DNA of 15,996 bases. Source: Gemmatimonadaceae bacterium. GTDB taxonomy: Bacteria > Latescibacterota > UBA2968 > UBA8231. Under the pieces are notes generated by a model. The model was not told the origin of the DNA and ran no database searches. It saw only the letters and a program-made list of their open reading frames with translations. The stretch is taken from contig PBSR01000189.1 in NCBI GenBank assembly GCA_002726335.1, forward strand, positions 1 through 15,996. The letters run 5' to 3'. A program made the translations under genes and the position numbers. Shown here piece by piece: positions 7,117 through 15,749 of the stretch (its first letter is position 1; every line of letters starts with the position of its first letter).

Positions 7117-7935
7117 ATGACACAGACACAGACCACATCCGATGCCGCCGCCGTTGACCCCGTCCACGCCTGGGACGTGCACAATGAGCGGATCCTCGGC
7201 CATCTCGAGAGTCAGGACTTCGAATCGATGGACGCCCTGCCGGTGCTGAAGTGGGCTGCCGGCACCTTCGACGCCGATCGACTCGTCCTCAGTACCAGCT
7301 TCCAGTACTCTGGTGTGGCCATGATTCACATGGCCGTCGAAGCCGGACTGCAGCTGCGCTACGCTACCATCGACACGCTGCGCCTGCACCCCGAGACCTA
7401 TGCCTTTCTACGCGAAGTCGAGGCGCGTTACGACATCGACATCGAGGTGCAGCGGCCTGAATCAGACCAGGTGCAGAGCATGGTCCGTCGCTTTGGCGAG
7501 TATCTGTTCTTCGATACCAAGACGCTACAGGAGTACTGCTGCCAGATCCGCAAGGTGAAGCCGAACGAGCAGCTGTTGATGACGGTGGACTGCTGGATCT
7601 CGGGCATGCGGCGGGATCAGTCCAACCTGCGCCGCGACACCCCGAAAGCGATGACCGTCGGTGAGTATGGCTCGCGGCGGCAGATCCTCAAGCTCAATCC
7701 GATGGCGGACTGGGGTGAGGACCGCCTGTTGTCCTACATAGAAGACAACGACATCCCCCGTCATCCGCTGTACGATCAGGGCTACAAGAGCATCGGCTGC
7801 TTCATCTGCTCGACGCCCGTCGGTGACAACGAGGACCAGCGGGCCGGCCGCTGGCGCTGGTTCAACTCCGACGACCGGATCGATCCTCAGGAGGCCAAAG
7901 AGTGCGGCCTTCACGTTCCGATGTACAACATCTGA
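7117..7935 (+). CDS. cysH: Assimilatory APS reductase, iron-sulfur type
   Basis: This 272-residue protein is a phosphoadenylyl/adenylyl-sulfate reductase. It reduces adenylyl sulfate to sulfite and AMP in cytosolic sulfate assimilation. Visible features are the nucleotide-binding STSFQYSGV segment (59-67), DTLRLHPETY (86-95), Cys141-Cys142 in YCCQIRKV, Cys228-x-x-Cys231 in GCFICSTP, and the C-terminal KECGLH with nucleophile Cys263. The CC...CxxC set binds a [4Fe-4S] cluster and marks the APS-using class rather than the E. coli PAPS enzyme. The usual DTG before RLHPETY reads DTL here. ATG 7117 is preceded by GGAAGAG; an in-frame TTG at 7105 would add four residues and is less likely. No other sulfate-assimilation gene is in the window. 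The upstream palindrome suggests dedicated control. Confidence 0.93.
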   Translation: MTQTQTTSDAAAVDPVHAWDVHNERILGHLESQDFESMDALPVLKWAAGTFDADRLVLSTSFQYSGVAMIHMAVEAGLQLRYATIDTLRLHPETYAFLREVEARYDIDIEVQRPESDQVQSMVRRFGEYLFFDTKTLQEYCCQIRKVKPNEQLLMTVDCWISGMRRDQSNLRRDTPKAMTVGEYGSRRQILKLNPMADWGEDRLLSYIEDNDIPRHPLYDQGYKSIGCFICSTPVGDNEDQRAGRWRWFNSDDRIDPQEAKECGLHVPMYNI

Positions 7936-7940
7936 GCGAC

Positions 7941-9731
7941 ATGCAGTTGAGGCCCATTCCAGGCCACCCTCAACGAAAGCGGCTCCGGTGGCTGGTCCCC
8001 GCCTTTTTCATCCTCCTCGGCGCCTACGGCTGCGGCGATACACCGGATTCGAACGGCACCTCACAGACCCTGCGTAGCGTCCCGCGGAACCGCACCCTGA
8101 TCCTCGACTGTGCCGAGATCAACATTTGCGGTGGCCAGTTCCAGGACCACAACTCGTTCAATCCCTTTCTCGCCGGAACCACCTCGCGCACCGGTTTCAA
8201 CTTCCTCTACGAACCGCTCTACTTCTACAACGCCTTCCGGGATGAGATGATTCCCTGGATCGCCACCGGGCACCAGTTCAACAGTGACTACACCGAGGTC
8301 GTCATCCACATCCGCGACGGCGTCAGGTGGAGCGATGGGGCGCCGTGGACCGCACACGACCTGGTCTTCACCATAGAGATGCTCCAGGCACACGCACCCG
8401 AGCTGGTCTACAGTGTCGACATGCAGACCTGGGTCACACAGGCCGTTGCCGTCGACAGCCTCACGGCCCGGATCACCCTGACTGCGCCCAACCCGCGCTT
8501 CGTGTTCTCCTATTTCACCAGCAACTTCGGCATCGGCGTGCCGATCGTTCCACGGCACATCTGGCAGGGTCAGGACGCCAACGCCTTTCTCAACTTCGAT
8601 CGGGCTCTGGGTCTGCCTGTCTTCAGCGGCCCCTATCAGCTGGCGTTGTCCTCATCGCAGCAGCGTATCTGGGATCTGCGTCGCGACTGGTGGGGCAAGG
8701 AGACGGGATTCTCCGAACTGCCCGAGGTGGAACGCCTCATCTATCTCACGTATCGGGAGGAGTCCAAGCGCGTGCAGGACCTGATCGCCAATACTCTTGA
8801 TACCAGTCTCGACCTGCGGCCGCCCAACATCAGGACCGTGCTGGACCGCAACCCGCGGGTCACGACGTGGACGGGACGGGAGCCACCCTATGGCTACGTC
8901 GACTTCTGGCCGATCTCGCTGGGATTCAACAATCTCGAGGAGCCCTTCTCGGACCGCGATGTGCGTCGCGCCATCAACTATGCCGTCGATCGCGAGCAGC
9001 TGGTGGAGGTGGGCTGGCAGAAGTCCGGAACGCCGACCCTGCTGCCCTTTCCCGACTACCCTGCGTTGCGCCCCTTCTTCCTCGCGGTGGAGGATCTTCT
9101 CGTCGAACACGAAGTCGGTATCCATAGCCTGGAAAAGAGTGCGGCCATCATGCGCCAGAAGGGTTGGACACGATCGGGTGACGGATTCTGGACCCGCGAC
9201 GGACGTCCCATCAAGATCAACATCGACATCTTCCCGATCTTCAATGACCTGACCCCCGTGCTGGTGGCGCAGTTGGAACGGGCCGGCTTCGATGCCAACT
9301 TTCGCATGACGTCGGATGTGTATTCTCGCATGGCGCAGGGCGAAGCCATGGCCTTCATCAGCGGTCACGGCGGCTCCGTGCGCGACCCGTACTTCACCCT
9401 GCGCCTCTATCACAGTCGCTTCGTTCGCCCCACTGGGACCTCGGCCGAGCATTTCTGGCGCTGGGGGAACGAGTCCTTTGATCAGATCGTCGACCGCATG
9501 GCCGGTGTGGCTCAGGACGATCCGGAACTGATCCGGCTGTATCGTCAGGCCATGACGATCTGGCTGGCCGAGCTGCCGTCGATCCCCCTGGTCCAGTGGT
9601 ATCACCGGATTCCGCACAACGAGACGTACTGGACCAACTGGCCGTCAGCCGCAGACCCGTACATCAACAGCGCCTACTGGCATCGCGTCTGGCTGCTGGT
9701 GCTGTTGGAACTGAAGCCGACGCAGGCGTAG
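7941..9731 (+). CDS. ABC transporter substrate-binding lipoprotein, family 5 (peptide/nickel type)
   Basis: This 596-residue extracytoplasmic protein belongs to solute-binding family 5 (DppA/OppA/NikA-like). The N-terminus is basic (RKRLR) with a hydrophobic stretch ending GAYGC, so Cys31 is the probable lipidated residue. Family landmarks follow: IRDGVRWSDGAPWTAHDLVFT (about residues 115-135), and later EEPFSDRDVRRAINYAVDRE. Ligands in this family include peptides, nickel chelates, opines and sugars; none can be chosen here. ATG 7941 is preferred because it starts 5 bp after the cysH stop and leaves a normal lipoprotein signal; the same frame is open to 7902 inside cysH. No permease or ATPase of this transporter class lies nearby, so it either works with a distant system or has another role. 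Confidence 0.9.
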   Translation: MQLRPIPGHPQRKRLRWLVPAFFILLGAYGCGDTPDSNGTSQTLRSVPRNRTLILDCAEINICGGQFQDHNSFNPFLAGTTSRTGFNFLYEPLYFYNAFRDEMIPWIATGHQFNSDYTEVVIHIRDGVRWSDGAPWTAHDLVFTIEMLQAHAPELVYSVDMQTWVTQAVAVDSLTARITLTAPNPRFVFSYFTSNFGIGVPIVPRHIWQGQDANAFLNFDRALGLPVFSGPYQLALSSSQQRIWDLRRDWWGKETGFSELPEVERLIYLTYREESKRVQDLIANTLDTSLDLRPPNIRTVLDRNPRVTTWTGREPPYGYVDFWPISLGFNNLEEPFSDRDVRRAINYAVDREQLVEVGWQKSGTPTLLPFPDYPALRPFFLAVEDLLVEHEVGIHSLEKSAAIMRQKGWTRSGDGFWTRDGRPIKINIDIFPIFNDLTPVLVAQLERAGFDANFRMTSDVYSRMAQGEAMAFISGHGGSVRDPYFTLRLYHSRFVRPTGTSAEHFWRWGNESFDQIVDRMAGVAQDDPELIRLYRQAMTIWLAELPSIPLVQWYHRIPHNETYWTNWPSAADPYINSAYWHRVWLLVLLELKPTQA

Positions 9732-9774
9732 ATGCCATGCGCAACTCCCGGACACTCGCACAAAGGCTCATGAC

Positions 9775-10791
9775 ATGGCAGAAAGACTGAAACTCGCCTT
9801 CATCGGTTGCGGCGCCATCGCCCGCTACCATCTGGATGGTATCAAGGAGCACGCGCCACGCATCGAGGTGACGGCCGCCGTCGACCTCGACGCCGACAAG
9901 GCGCAGGCCTACGCTGACGAAACCGGAGGCCGGGCATTCACATCATTGGCCGAAGCCCTCGAGAAGGGCGACTTCGACGCGGTGGACCTCATGCTGCCCC
10001 ACGACCTGCACGAAGAGGCAGCAACCCAGTGCTTCGAAGCCGGCAAACACGTGCTGCTCGAGAAGCCGATGTCGTTGGACCTCGACTCCTGCGAGCGCAT
10101 TCTCGCCGCAGCCCGTGCTGCCGGCACGGTCTTCATGATGGCCGAGAACGCCCAGTACTGGCCCGAGATCGTCAAAGCCGCCGAGGTCATCGAGTCGGGC
10201 GCCATCGGCGACATCATCACGGCCCGAGCCGCCTTTACCTACGAGTTCGATCCGGTCTGGTTCAAGGACGACGAGCCCTGGCGCTACGACAGGCGCCGGA
10301 CAGGCGGTGGTATCACGATCGACGGCGGCTCCCACTGGATCCGGCCGCTGCGCATGTGGATGGGAGAGATCGAGGACGTGATCGGCACCATCGGCTATCC
10401 CCTGCAGCAGATGGAGGGAGAGTCCCTGACCCGTGCCCTGCTGCGCTTCCAGTCGGGCAAGACGGCGGTATTCGACGCCATGATGATCGACACCGTGTTC
10501 GCTCCCGATCCGTGGTGGCGGATCACCGGGACCAAAGGGGAACTGACCATCGACACCGGGTTCGTGGGGGCTCTGCGTCTGTTCGACCGTGATCACCGTG
10601 AGGGTCAGCTGCTGATGGAGCCACGTGGCTACCCACAGTCCTTCGGACCGGAGCTGGCTGACTTCGCCGCTGCCGTGATCGACGGCAAGAATCCGGAAGC
10701 GGGGCCCGAGCACTCTCTTGGCGAACTGCGGACAGCGCTGGCCGTTTACCGATCCGCCGAATCTGGCGTCTGGGAAAAGGTGTGGACCTGA
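9775..10791 (+). CDS. Gfo/Idh/MocA family NAD(P)-dependent oxidoreductase
   Basis: This 338-residue protein has the N-terminal Rossmann fold of sugar and inositol dehydrogenases: LAFIGCGAIARYH (8-19), a beta-2 end AAVDLD (acidic Asp37/Asp39, suggesting NAD preference), and the family signature EKP (96-98). The C-terminal half contains GGGITIDGGSHWI, with Asp183 and His187 in the usual catalytic positions of the D-x-x-x-H pattern. The typical substrates are sugars or polyols, but the family is too broad to name one. ATG 9775 follows AAAGG by a short spacer. The gene begins 43 bp after the solute-binding protein and may be co-transcribed with it, which would fit uptake followed by oxidation of a carbohydrate. 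The stop lies 2 bp from the stop of the convergent glycosyltransferase gene. Confidence 0.92.
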   Translation: MAERLKLAFIGCGAIARYHLDGIKEHAPRIEVTAAVDLDADKAQAYADETGGRAFTSLAEALEKGDFDAVDLMLPHDLHEEAATQCFEAGKHVLLEKPMSLDLDSCERILAAARAAGTVFMMAENAQYWPEIVKAAEVIESGAIGDIITARAAFTYEFDPVWFKDDEPWRYDRRRTGGGITIDGGSHWIRPLRMWMGEIEDVIGTIGYPLQQMEGESLTRALLRFQSGKTAVFDAMMIDTVFAPDPWWRITGTKGELTIDTGFVGALRLFDRDHREGQLLMEPRGYPQSFGPELADFAAAVIDGKNPEAGPEHSLGELRTALAVYRSAESGVWEKVWT

Positions 10792-10793
10792 CC

Positions 10794-12844
10794 TCAGGGT
10801 ATGAGCTGGCCGTCACTCAGCCGTACTCTGTATCTACCGCCCTCCTCCACCACGTGCAGTTTCCAGTCTCCCTCCTCCTCGAAGTACGCCTCCGGCCGCC
10901 CCAGAGTTTCTGCCATGTGTGCGTGGCTCAACAGCTCGTTGACCCGCCGCGCCAGGACCTCCCGGTCGGTTCGCTGACGCAGTGATCGGGGTAGGCAGTG
11001 CTCGAAGAAGAGGAACTCCTCGGCCAGCACGGCTCGCTGGATGACCTGCATGGCATCCTCCCGACGCCGCAGGAAGTAGATGTCGGCCCCGGGATATTGT
11101 GTCAGGAAACGCAGTCTGCTGATTCGCCGGAACACGTAGATGGTGGGATGGTCGAAGTGTCGCCACGACAGGTCGGCCTCGCCATCGTCCCACGACAGGC
11201 CGAAGAGTTGGGGCGAACGCGTAATCTTGCGCTCCAGCTCAAAGCCGAGATCTCCCGCGAAGAGGGCGTCATAGTACTGTGCGGCCAGCGGACTGTGATC
11301 CCGGGCCACCAGCTGATCTTCGGAGAAGACGAGATACTCGGAGGCCGCCAGCGGACCGGTGACAGAGAAGCCGAGGTAGTCGCCGTCTGTCAGGATCTGT
11401 GCGGGAACCGGCCGGCCGAAGAAGTGTGCCACATCGATGGGAGTGTTCGGCAGCCCCGCAGCCGAAATCAGCGTCGACATGCCGTTGTGACCCCGCTCAA
11501 AGGTCACCGTGGCTCCAGGCCGGGCATGACGGGCAATCCACTGGATGGCTTCCACGCGGGGATCCGGTCGGCCGTAGATGGTGGTGAAGGCGACGCCGTA
11601 CGAGACGGTCCAGCCGATTGCGGCCACGACTGCCAGCCTGCCAAGTCGCCCCGGGTATGTGCCTTCCCGCCAGTGCCAGATCTCAGCCAGCCATCGCGCC
11701 GCCATGATCGCCACGAGGGGCATCAGGACGACGAAGTAGCGGATGTACTTGGCCTCCAGCTGGCCGACGATGACGACGTAGGCGAGCACGAATCCGGCCA
11801 GCAGCAGGTCGGCCAGCGTGCGTCTTGTCAGGGCGTAGGAGCCGCCGAGAATCGCGGCGATTGCAAAGCCGACACCCATGCCTGCAGGGAACAGGTGCAG
11901 TGCCTGGTACAGATAAGGAATAGTGCCCGGATAGTGCAGGGCGCCTCGCATCGTCACGGCGCCTTCGTTCAGCCTGGCGCTGTAGAAGACATTCCCGTGG
12001 TACTCCGGGCCGAAATAGTCTGCCGGTCGCAGCCAGGACGAGGGCACGAGCAGGGCGAAGGCCAGCACGAATGCGGCCAGTCCGAACAACGCCGGTAGGT
12101 GGGTTCTCGGATCCGCCAGCTTCAGACCTGCGCTCCTGATGCGCGCCAGGTGGGCGAGCAGGTAAGGCAGCAGGATGACGAGGGCATTCAGCTTGGTTGC
12201 CGCCGCCAGGGCCATCAGAACGGCGGCGGCCAGGTAATCCCTTTGGCGGCCAGTCGTGGCCAGCCGCATCATGGCAGCAGCGACCAGGTCGTCCACAGGG
12301 TCATGAGTACGTCGACGGTGCTGAAGTGAGACGACTGGATATGCAGAGCGGTCGCGCCGAGCAGCCCCATCGCCAGCACGCCGACTCTCCTGTGGTAGGC
12401 CAGCGCGCCCAGGCGGTAGGTCAGCCACAGGGTGATACTCCCGGCCAGGGCGGATACGGTGCGACCTGCGATCCGGGTCCAGTCCGCACTCTCGGGCGGC
12501 GTCAGGGCGAAGGCCGAGTAGTCGACGGCAAGGCAGAGCAGCCAGGCCACGCCGTGGAACAGATACATGAAGACGGGCCCGTAGACCGAGTAGAGGAGGG
12601 GCGTGCCGAAGACGAGCAGATGCGGATGGATCGACTCACGAAGGCTGGCCGTGACCTGCTGGAGCGTGCCGGCGTCGGGATGAAACGAAGCCTCCTGAAG
12701 GGAGATTCGCCGGCCTGTCTCCCCCAGCTCGCGGAGCGACTCGATGCCCCAGTCCAGGCCGTAGAACCGCGCCGCCACACCCGAGCCCAGTACGGCAGTC
12801 AGAATGATGAGGCGCCAGCCATCGGCGCCGTGCGACCGGGTCAC
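10794..12844 (-). pseudogene. PMT/ArnT-like membrane glycosyltransferase, interrupted by a frameshift
   Basis: Two overlapping frames together make one GT39/ArnT-type integral membrane protein of about 683 residues. The first (GTG 12844 to stop 12269, 191 residues) has an N-terminal helix, the FHPDAG segment typical of the first periplasmic loop, and ends in SSHFSTVDVLMTLWTTWSLL. The second frame continues naturally from about 12280 as MMRLATTGRQRDYLAAA and ATKLNALVILLPYLLAH, followed by many hydrophobic helices and a soluble C-terminus. One extra G near 12272-12276 (GCTGCC to GCTGGCC on the coding strand) would give W-S-L-L-A-M-M-R-L and restore a single frame. No classic slippery heptamer is present, so this is a real one-base deletion or a sequencing error. 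The start overlaps the murD stop (GTGA), implying coupling. Such enzymes transfer polyprenyl-phosphate-linked sugars to lipids or proteins in the envelope. Confidence 0.8.
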
Positions 12845-14196
12845 CCCTTCACGGCGCGGCGGAAGGCCTCGCCCCGGTCAGCATAGCTGGAAAACATGCC
12901 GAAGCTGGCACATGCCGGTGACAGCAGTACGACATCACCAGTAGCGGCCCGCCGCGCAGCAGCCCCCACCGCCTCAGCCATCGTGGCGCAGTCCTCGTCG
13001 ACCGGACCGGAGAACCCCGCGGCGCGCGCCGCCTGCACGATTCGTGCTCCCTCCTGACCGATCGTCACCAGAGCCACGACATCGGCGGCGATGGCACCTC
13101 CCAGGTCCGTGAAGTCCACGCCTTTGGGAGAGCCTCCCGCGATCAGGACCACACGTCGATCGGGCCACGCCCACAGACCGGCCACGGCCGCGGCCGGCGT
13201 CGTCGCCAGGGAGTCGTTGACGTAGAGAACCCCGTCTCGTTCAGTCACCTCTTCGAGTCGGTGTGGGAGCCCCGTAAATGTCACCAGCCCCTTCGCTGCC
13301 GCCTGGTCTGAGGCGCCGGCCAACAGGGAGGCCGCCACGGCGGCGCAGGCGTTGCCCAGGTTGTGTTTCCCGCGGATGCAGACATCCGACGTGCTGGCGA
13401 TGGCCCTGGCGTTCGCTCCGTTCTGACGCCACCAGATCTGTCCGGCGTCGACCCAGCAGCCGTCTCCCTCGATCGCTGACGTCGCGCTGAAGGCCAACCG
13501 GCGTCCGGCGGTGGTGGCGGCCAGATCCAACGCCGTAGGGCAATCGGCGGCGGCCAGCACCCAGCCCTCAGGAGTCTGGTGGCGGCAGATCTCACCTTTG
13601 GCTTCGACATACTCGGCGCGGGTTTCGTGATAGTCGAGGTGGTCGGTGGTGACCGGCAGCAGGATGGCCCCCGGCGGGCTCTGGCCCAGATCCTGCAGCT
13701 GAAAGCTGGACAGCTCCAGCACGACGAGATCGTCGGCTTGCAGCCGGTCGAGGAAGCTCACAGGCGGCGTGCCGATATTGCCGCCCACATGCGCCGCAAT
13801 CCCGTCGGCCTCCAGGATCGCCAGCAGCAGCGACGCGGTGGTGCCCTTGCCCTTGGTACCGGTCACGCCGAGAATCCGGGCCGGGCAGTGGCGCAGGAAC
13901 AGGTCGATTCCACTCGACAACCGGATGCCCTGCTGCCGCGCGGCCACCAGCTCCGGGCTGCGCACCGGAATCCCGGGAGAGCGGAAGAGCAGATCGAAAT
14001 CGCCAAGACCGGCCATGGCCGCCTTGCCGAGTCGCCAGTCCTCCACGGCTCCATCCCATGGCGGGTCGTCGACACGGACCTCCGGATCGCAGTCGCACAC
14101 CGTGAAGGTCAGCCCGCGCGTCGCCAGCCAGTGGCCGAGAGCCCGGTTCTCGACGCCGAATCCGAGCAGGGCCAGACGAAGTCCTTCGAGATCCAT
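12841..14196 (-). CDS. murD: UDP-N-acetylmuramoyl-L-alanine--D-glutamate ligase
   Basis: This 451-residue Mur ligase adds D-glutamate to UDP-MurNAc-L-Ala in cytoplasmic peptidoglycan precursor synthesis. The domain order is clear: an N-terminal UDP-binding fold (LALLGFGVENRALG), ATP P-loop GTKGKGTT (113-120), GNIGTP, ELSSFQL (161-167), DHLDYH then Y-V-E-A-K with the carbamylated-lysine equivalent K200, GKHNLGN, GLPHRLE, NDSLATTP, GGSPKGVDF and the closing SPACASFGMF. The P-loop (GTK rather than GTN) and NDSLATTP rather than NDSKATN differ from E. coli MurD; I recall similar variants in Chloroflexi-like MurDs. ATG 14196 is chosen because the fold begins at once; upstream codons to 14421 run into the divergent modA region. 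It lies outside any dcw cluster and is coupled to a glycosyltransferase instead. Confidence 0.9.
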   Translation of the reverse strand: MDLEGLRLALLGFGVENRALGHWLATRGLTFTVCDCDPEVRVDDPPWDGAVEDWRLGKAAMAGLGDFDLLFRSPGIPVRSPELVAARQQGIRLSSGIDLFLRHCPARILGVTGTKGKGTTASLLLAILEADGIAAHVGGNIGTPPVSFLDRLQADDLVVLELSSFQLQDLGQSPPGAILLPVTTDHLDYHETRAEYVEAKGEICRHQTPEGWVLAAADCPTALDLAATTAGRRLAFSATSAIEGDGCWVDAGQIWWRQNGANARAIASTSDVCIRGKHNLGNACAAVAASLLAGASDQAAAKGLVTFTGLPHRLEEVTERDGVLYVNDSLATTPAAAVAGLWAWPDRRVVLIAGGSPKGVDFTDLGGAIAADVVALVTIGQEGARIVQAARAAGFSGPVDEDCATMAEAVGAAARRAATGDVVLLSPACASFGMFSSYADRGEAFRRAVKG

Positions 14197-14268
14197 GACT
14201 CGAAAGTAGGATGAGCCGCAGGCCGCGGCTATTTGACGCTGCGCCGCCTCCCCCCCAATCTCTCGCTC

Positions 14269-15048
14269 ATGACCCGTGCTGTGATCCGACCCCGGAGCGC
14301 TGCCTGGTGGATCCCGCTGTTCCTCTTTGCCGGAATCTCGGCCAGGGCGGAGCCAGTCACCGTGTTCGCTGCCGCCAGCCTCTCCGGCGCCCTCAACGAG
14401 TTGTGGCCGCGCGAGCGCCACACCGACATCAGTCTGTCCTTTGCCGGCTCGTCGCTGCTGGCGCGACAGATCGAAGCCGGAGCGCCCGCCGATCTCTATC
14501 TGTCAGCCAGCCAGGACTGGATGGACTACCTGCAGGTGCGGGGACACATCGACAGCACAACCCGGGTGGACCTGTTCGGCAACCGCCTCGTTCTCATCGC
14601 CCCGACAGACGAGGGGTTCGCACTGGTGGCCTCCCCGCGGGCCGATATCGGGGGTGCCTTCAAAGGTCGGCTTGCCCTGGCGGATCCGGACCACGTACCG
14701 GCCGGCATCTATGCCCGTCAGGCCCTGCAGACACTGGGCTGGTGGCCGACGCTGGTACACCGGCTGGCTCCCGCCAGCGACGTGCGCGGGGCTCTGGCCT
14801 GGGTCGAGCGCGGCGAGTGTGACGCTGGCATCGTCTATGCCACCGACGCCGCCTCCAGCCGACGCGTGCAGGTCGTCGTCTCGATTGCGGACAGCCTGCA
14901 TACACCGATCCGCTACCCGGCCGCCCTCGTGGCGGGCAGAGCCACAGCCGCCACCCGTCGCCGGCTGGACACCCTGCAATCGGCAGCGGCGCTGGCCGTA
15001 TTCCGCCGCCATGGCTTCAGCATACTGATGGGAACCAACGGAGAATAG
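14269..15048 (+). CDS. modA: Molybdate ABC transporter substrate-binding protein
   Basis: This 259-residue periplasmic protein captures molybdate or tungstate for the ModBC transporter. It has a signal peptide with a hydrophobic core (WWIPLFLFAGI) and a likely cut after ARA-27. The ModA landmarks are VTVFAAASLSGAL (30-42), AGSSLLARQIEAGAPADLYLSAS (59-81), LADPDHVPAGIYARQAL (137-153) and GIVYATDA (187-194). ATG 14269 leaves a normal signal peptide; a TTG at 14233 in the same frame would add 12 residues and is less likely. No clear Shine-Dalgarno precedes either. The gene is divergent from murD across 72 bp, and no ModE-type operator is evident there. The stop is 8 bp before modB. Confidence 0.9.
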   Translation: MTRAVIRPRSAAWWIPLFLFAGISARAEPVTVFAAASLSGALNELWPRERHTDISLSFAGSSLLARQIEAGAPADLYLSASQDWMDYLQVRGHIDSTTRVDLFGNRLVLIAPTDEGFALVASPRADIGGAFKGRLALADPDHVPAGIYARQALQTLGWWPTLVHRLAPASDVRGALAWVERGECDAGIVYATDAASSRRVQVVVSIADSLHTPIRYPAALVAGRATAATRRRLDTLQSAAALAVFRRHGFSILMGTNGE

Positions 15049-15056
15049 CTAAGCCG

Positions 15057-15749
15057 ATGGCCGTTCTCACACCAGATGAATGGGAAGTCCTTTTCCTCTC
15101 CCTCCGTGTGGCCCTGGCCAGCGTGGCCCTGAGCCTGCCGACGGCAGTCGCCATGGGCTGGCTGCTGGCGCGACACGAGTTTCGTGGCAAGCTCCTCGTC
15201 GACGGTCTCTGCCACCTGCCTCTCGTGCTGCCCCCCGTCGTCACCGGCTATGTGCTGTTGCTGATCTTCGGCCGGCATGGCTGGCTCGGACCCCTGCTCG
15301 ATGCTCTCGGCCTGCGTCTCGCCTTCGACTGGAAGGGCGCCGTCCTCGCCTCCGCCGTGGTGGCCTTCCCGCTGTCGCTGCGCGCCGTGCGCCTCGCCAT
15401 CGAGGAAATCGATCCGCGTCTGGAGGGTGTTGCCCGCACTCTGGGGGCCGGCCCCTGGCGTGTGTTCTTCACCATCACTCTCCGGCTTGCCGCCCCGGGC
15501 CTATGGGTGGGAGCCATGCTCGCCTTCGCTCGCAGCCTCGGTGAGTTCGGCGCCACCATCACCTTCGTCGGCAACATCAGCGGGCAGACGCGGACGATTC
15601 CCGCCGCGGTTTATACGTTCCTGAACCAGCCTGGTGGTGAGGCGGCCGCCCTGCGTCTGGTGTGGGTCTCCATCGCGGTGTCGCTGGCCGCGTTGCTGGG
15701 CAGCGAGTGGGCGGCACGGCGGTCCCGTCACCGCGCCAGGACTACGTGA
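15057..15749 (+). CDS. modB: Molybdate ABC transporter permease
   Basis: This 230-residue inner-membrane protein forms the channel of the molybdate importer. It has about five membrane segments, the usual number for ModB, and the cytoplasmic EAA loop that docks on the ATPase (EGVARTLGAGPWRVFFTITL, about residues 123-142). It ends with ARSLGEFGATITFVGNISGQ and TIPAAVYT, both strongly typical of ModB. ATG 15057 is 8 bp after the modA stop, and its TGA shares one base with the ATG of modC, so the three genes form one translationally linked operon. The C-terminal arginine-rich tail is cytosolic. Confidence 0.92.
   Translation: MAVLTPDEWEVLFLSLRVALASVALSLPTAVAMGWLLARHEFRGKLLVDGLCHLPLVLPPVVTGYVLLLIFGRHGWLGPLLDALGLRLAFDWKGAVLASAVVAFPLSLRAVRLAIEEIDPRLEGVARTLGAGPWRVFFTITLRLAAPGLWVGAMLAFARSLGEFGATITFVGNISGQTRTIPAAVYTFLNQPGGEAAALRLVWVSIAVSLAALLGSEWAARRSRHRARTT

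Noticed and set aside
8652..9617. Minus-strand open frame (321 codons) inside the solute-binding protein gene
   Set aside because: Antisense shadow; the + strand frame has lipoprotein and family-5 landmarks.
14197..14268. TTGACG at 14233 as a modA -35 element or ModE-type operator in the murD-modA gap
   Set aside because: The matching -10 position (CAATCT) is poor, and no ModE-like inverted repeat is seen in the 72 bp.
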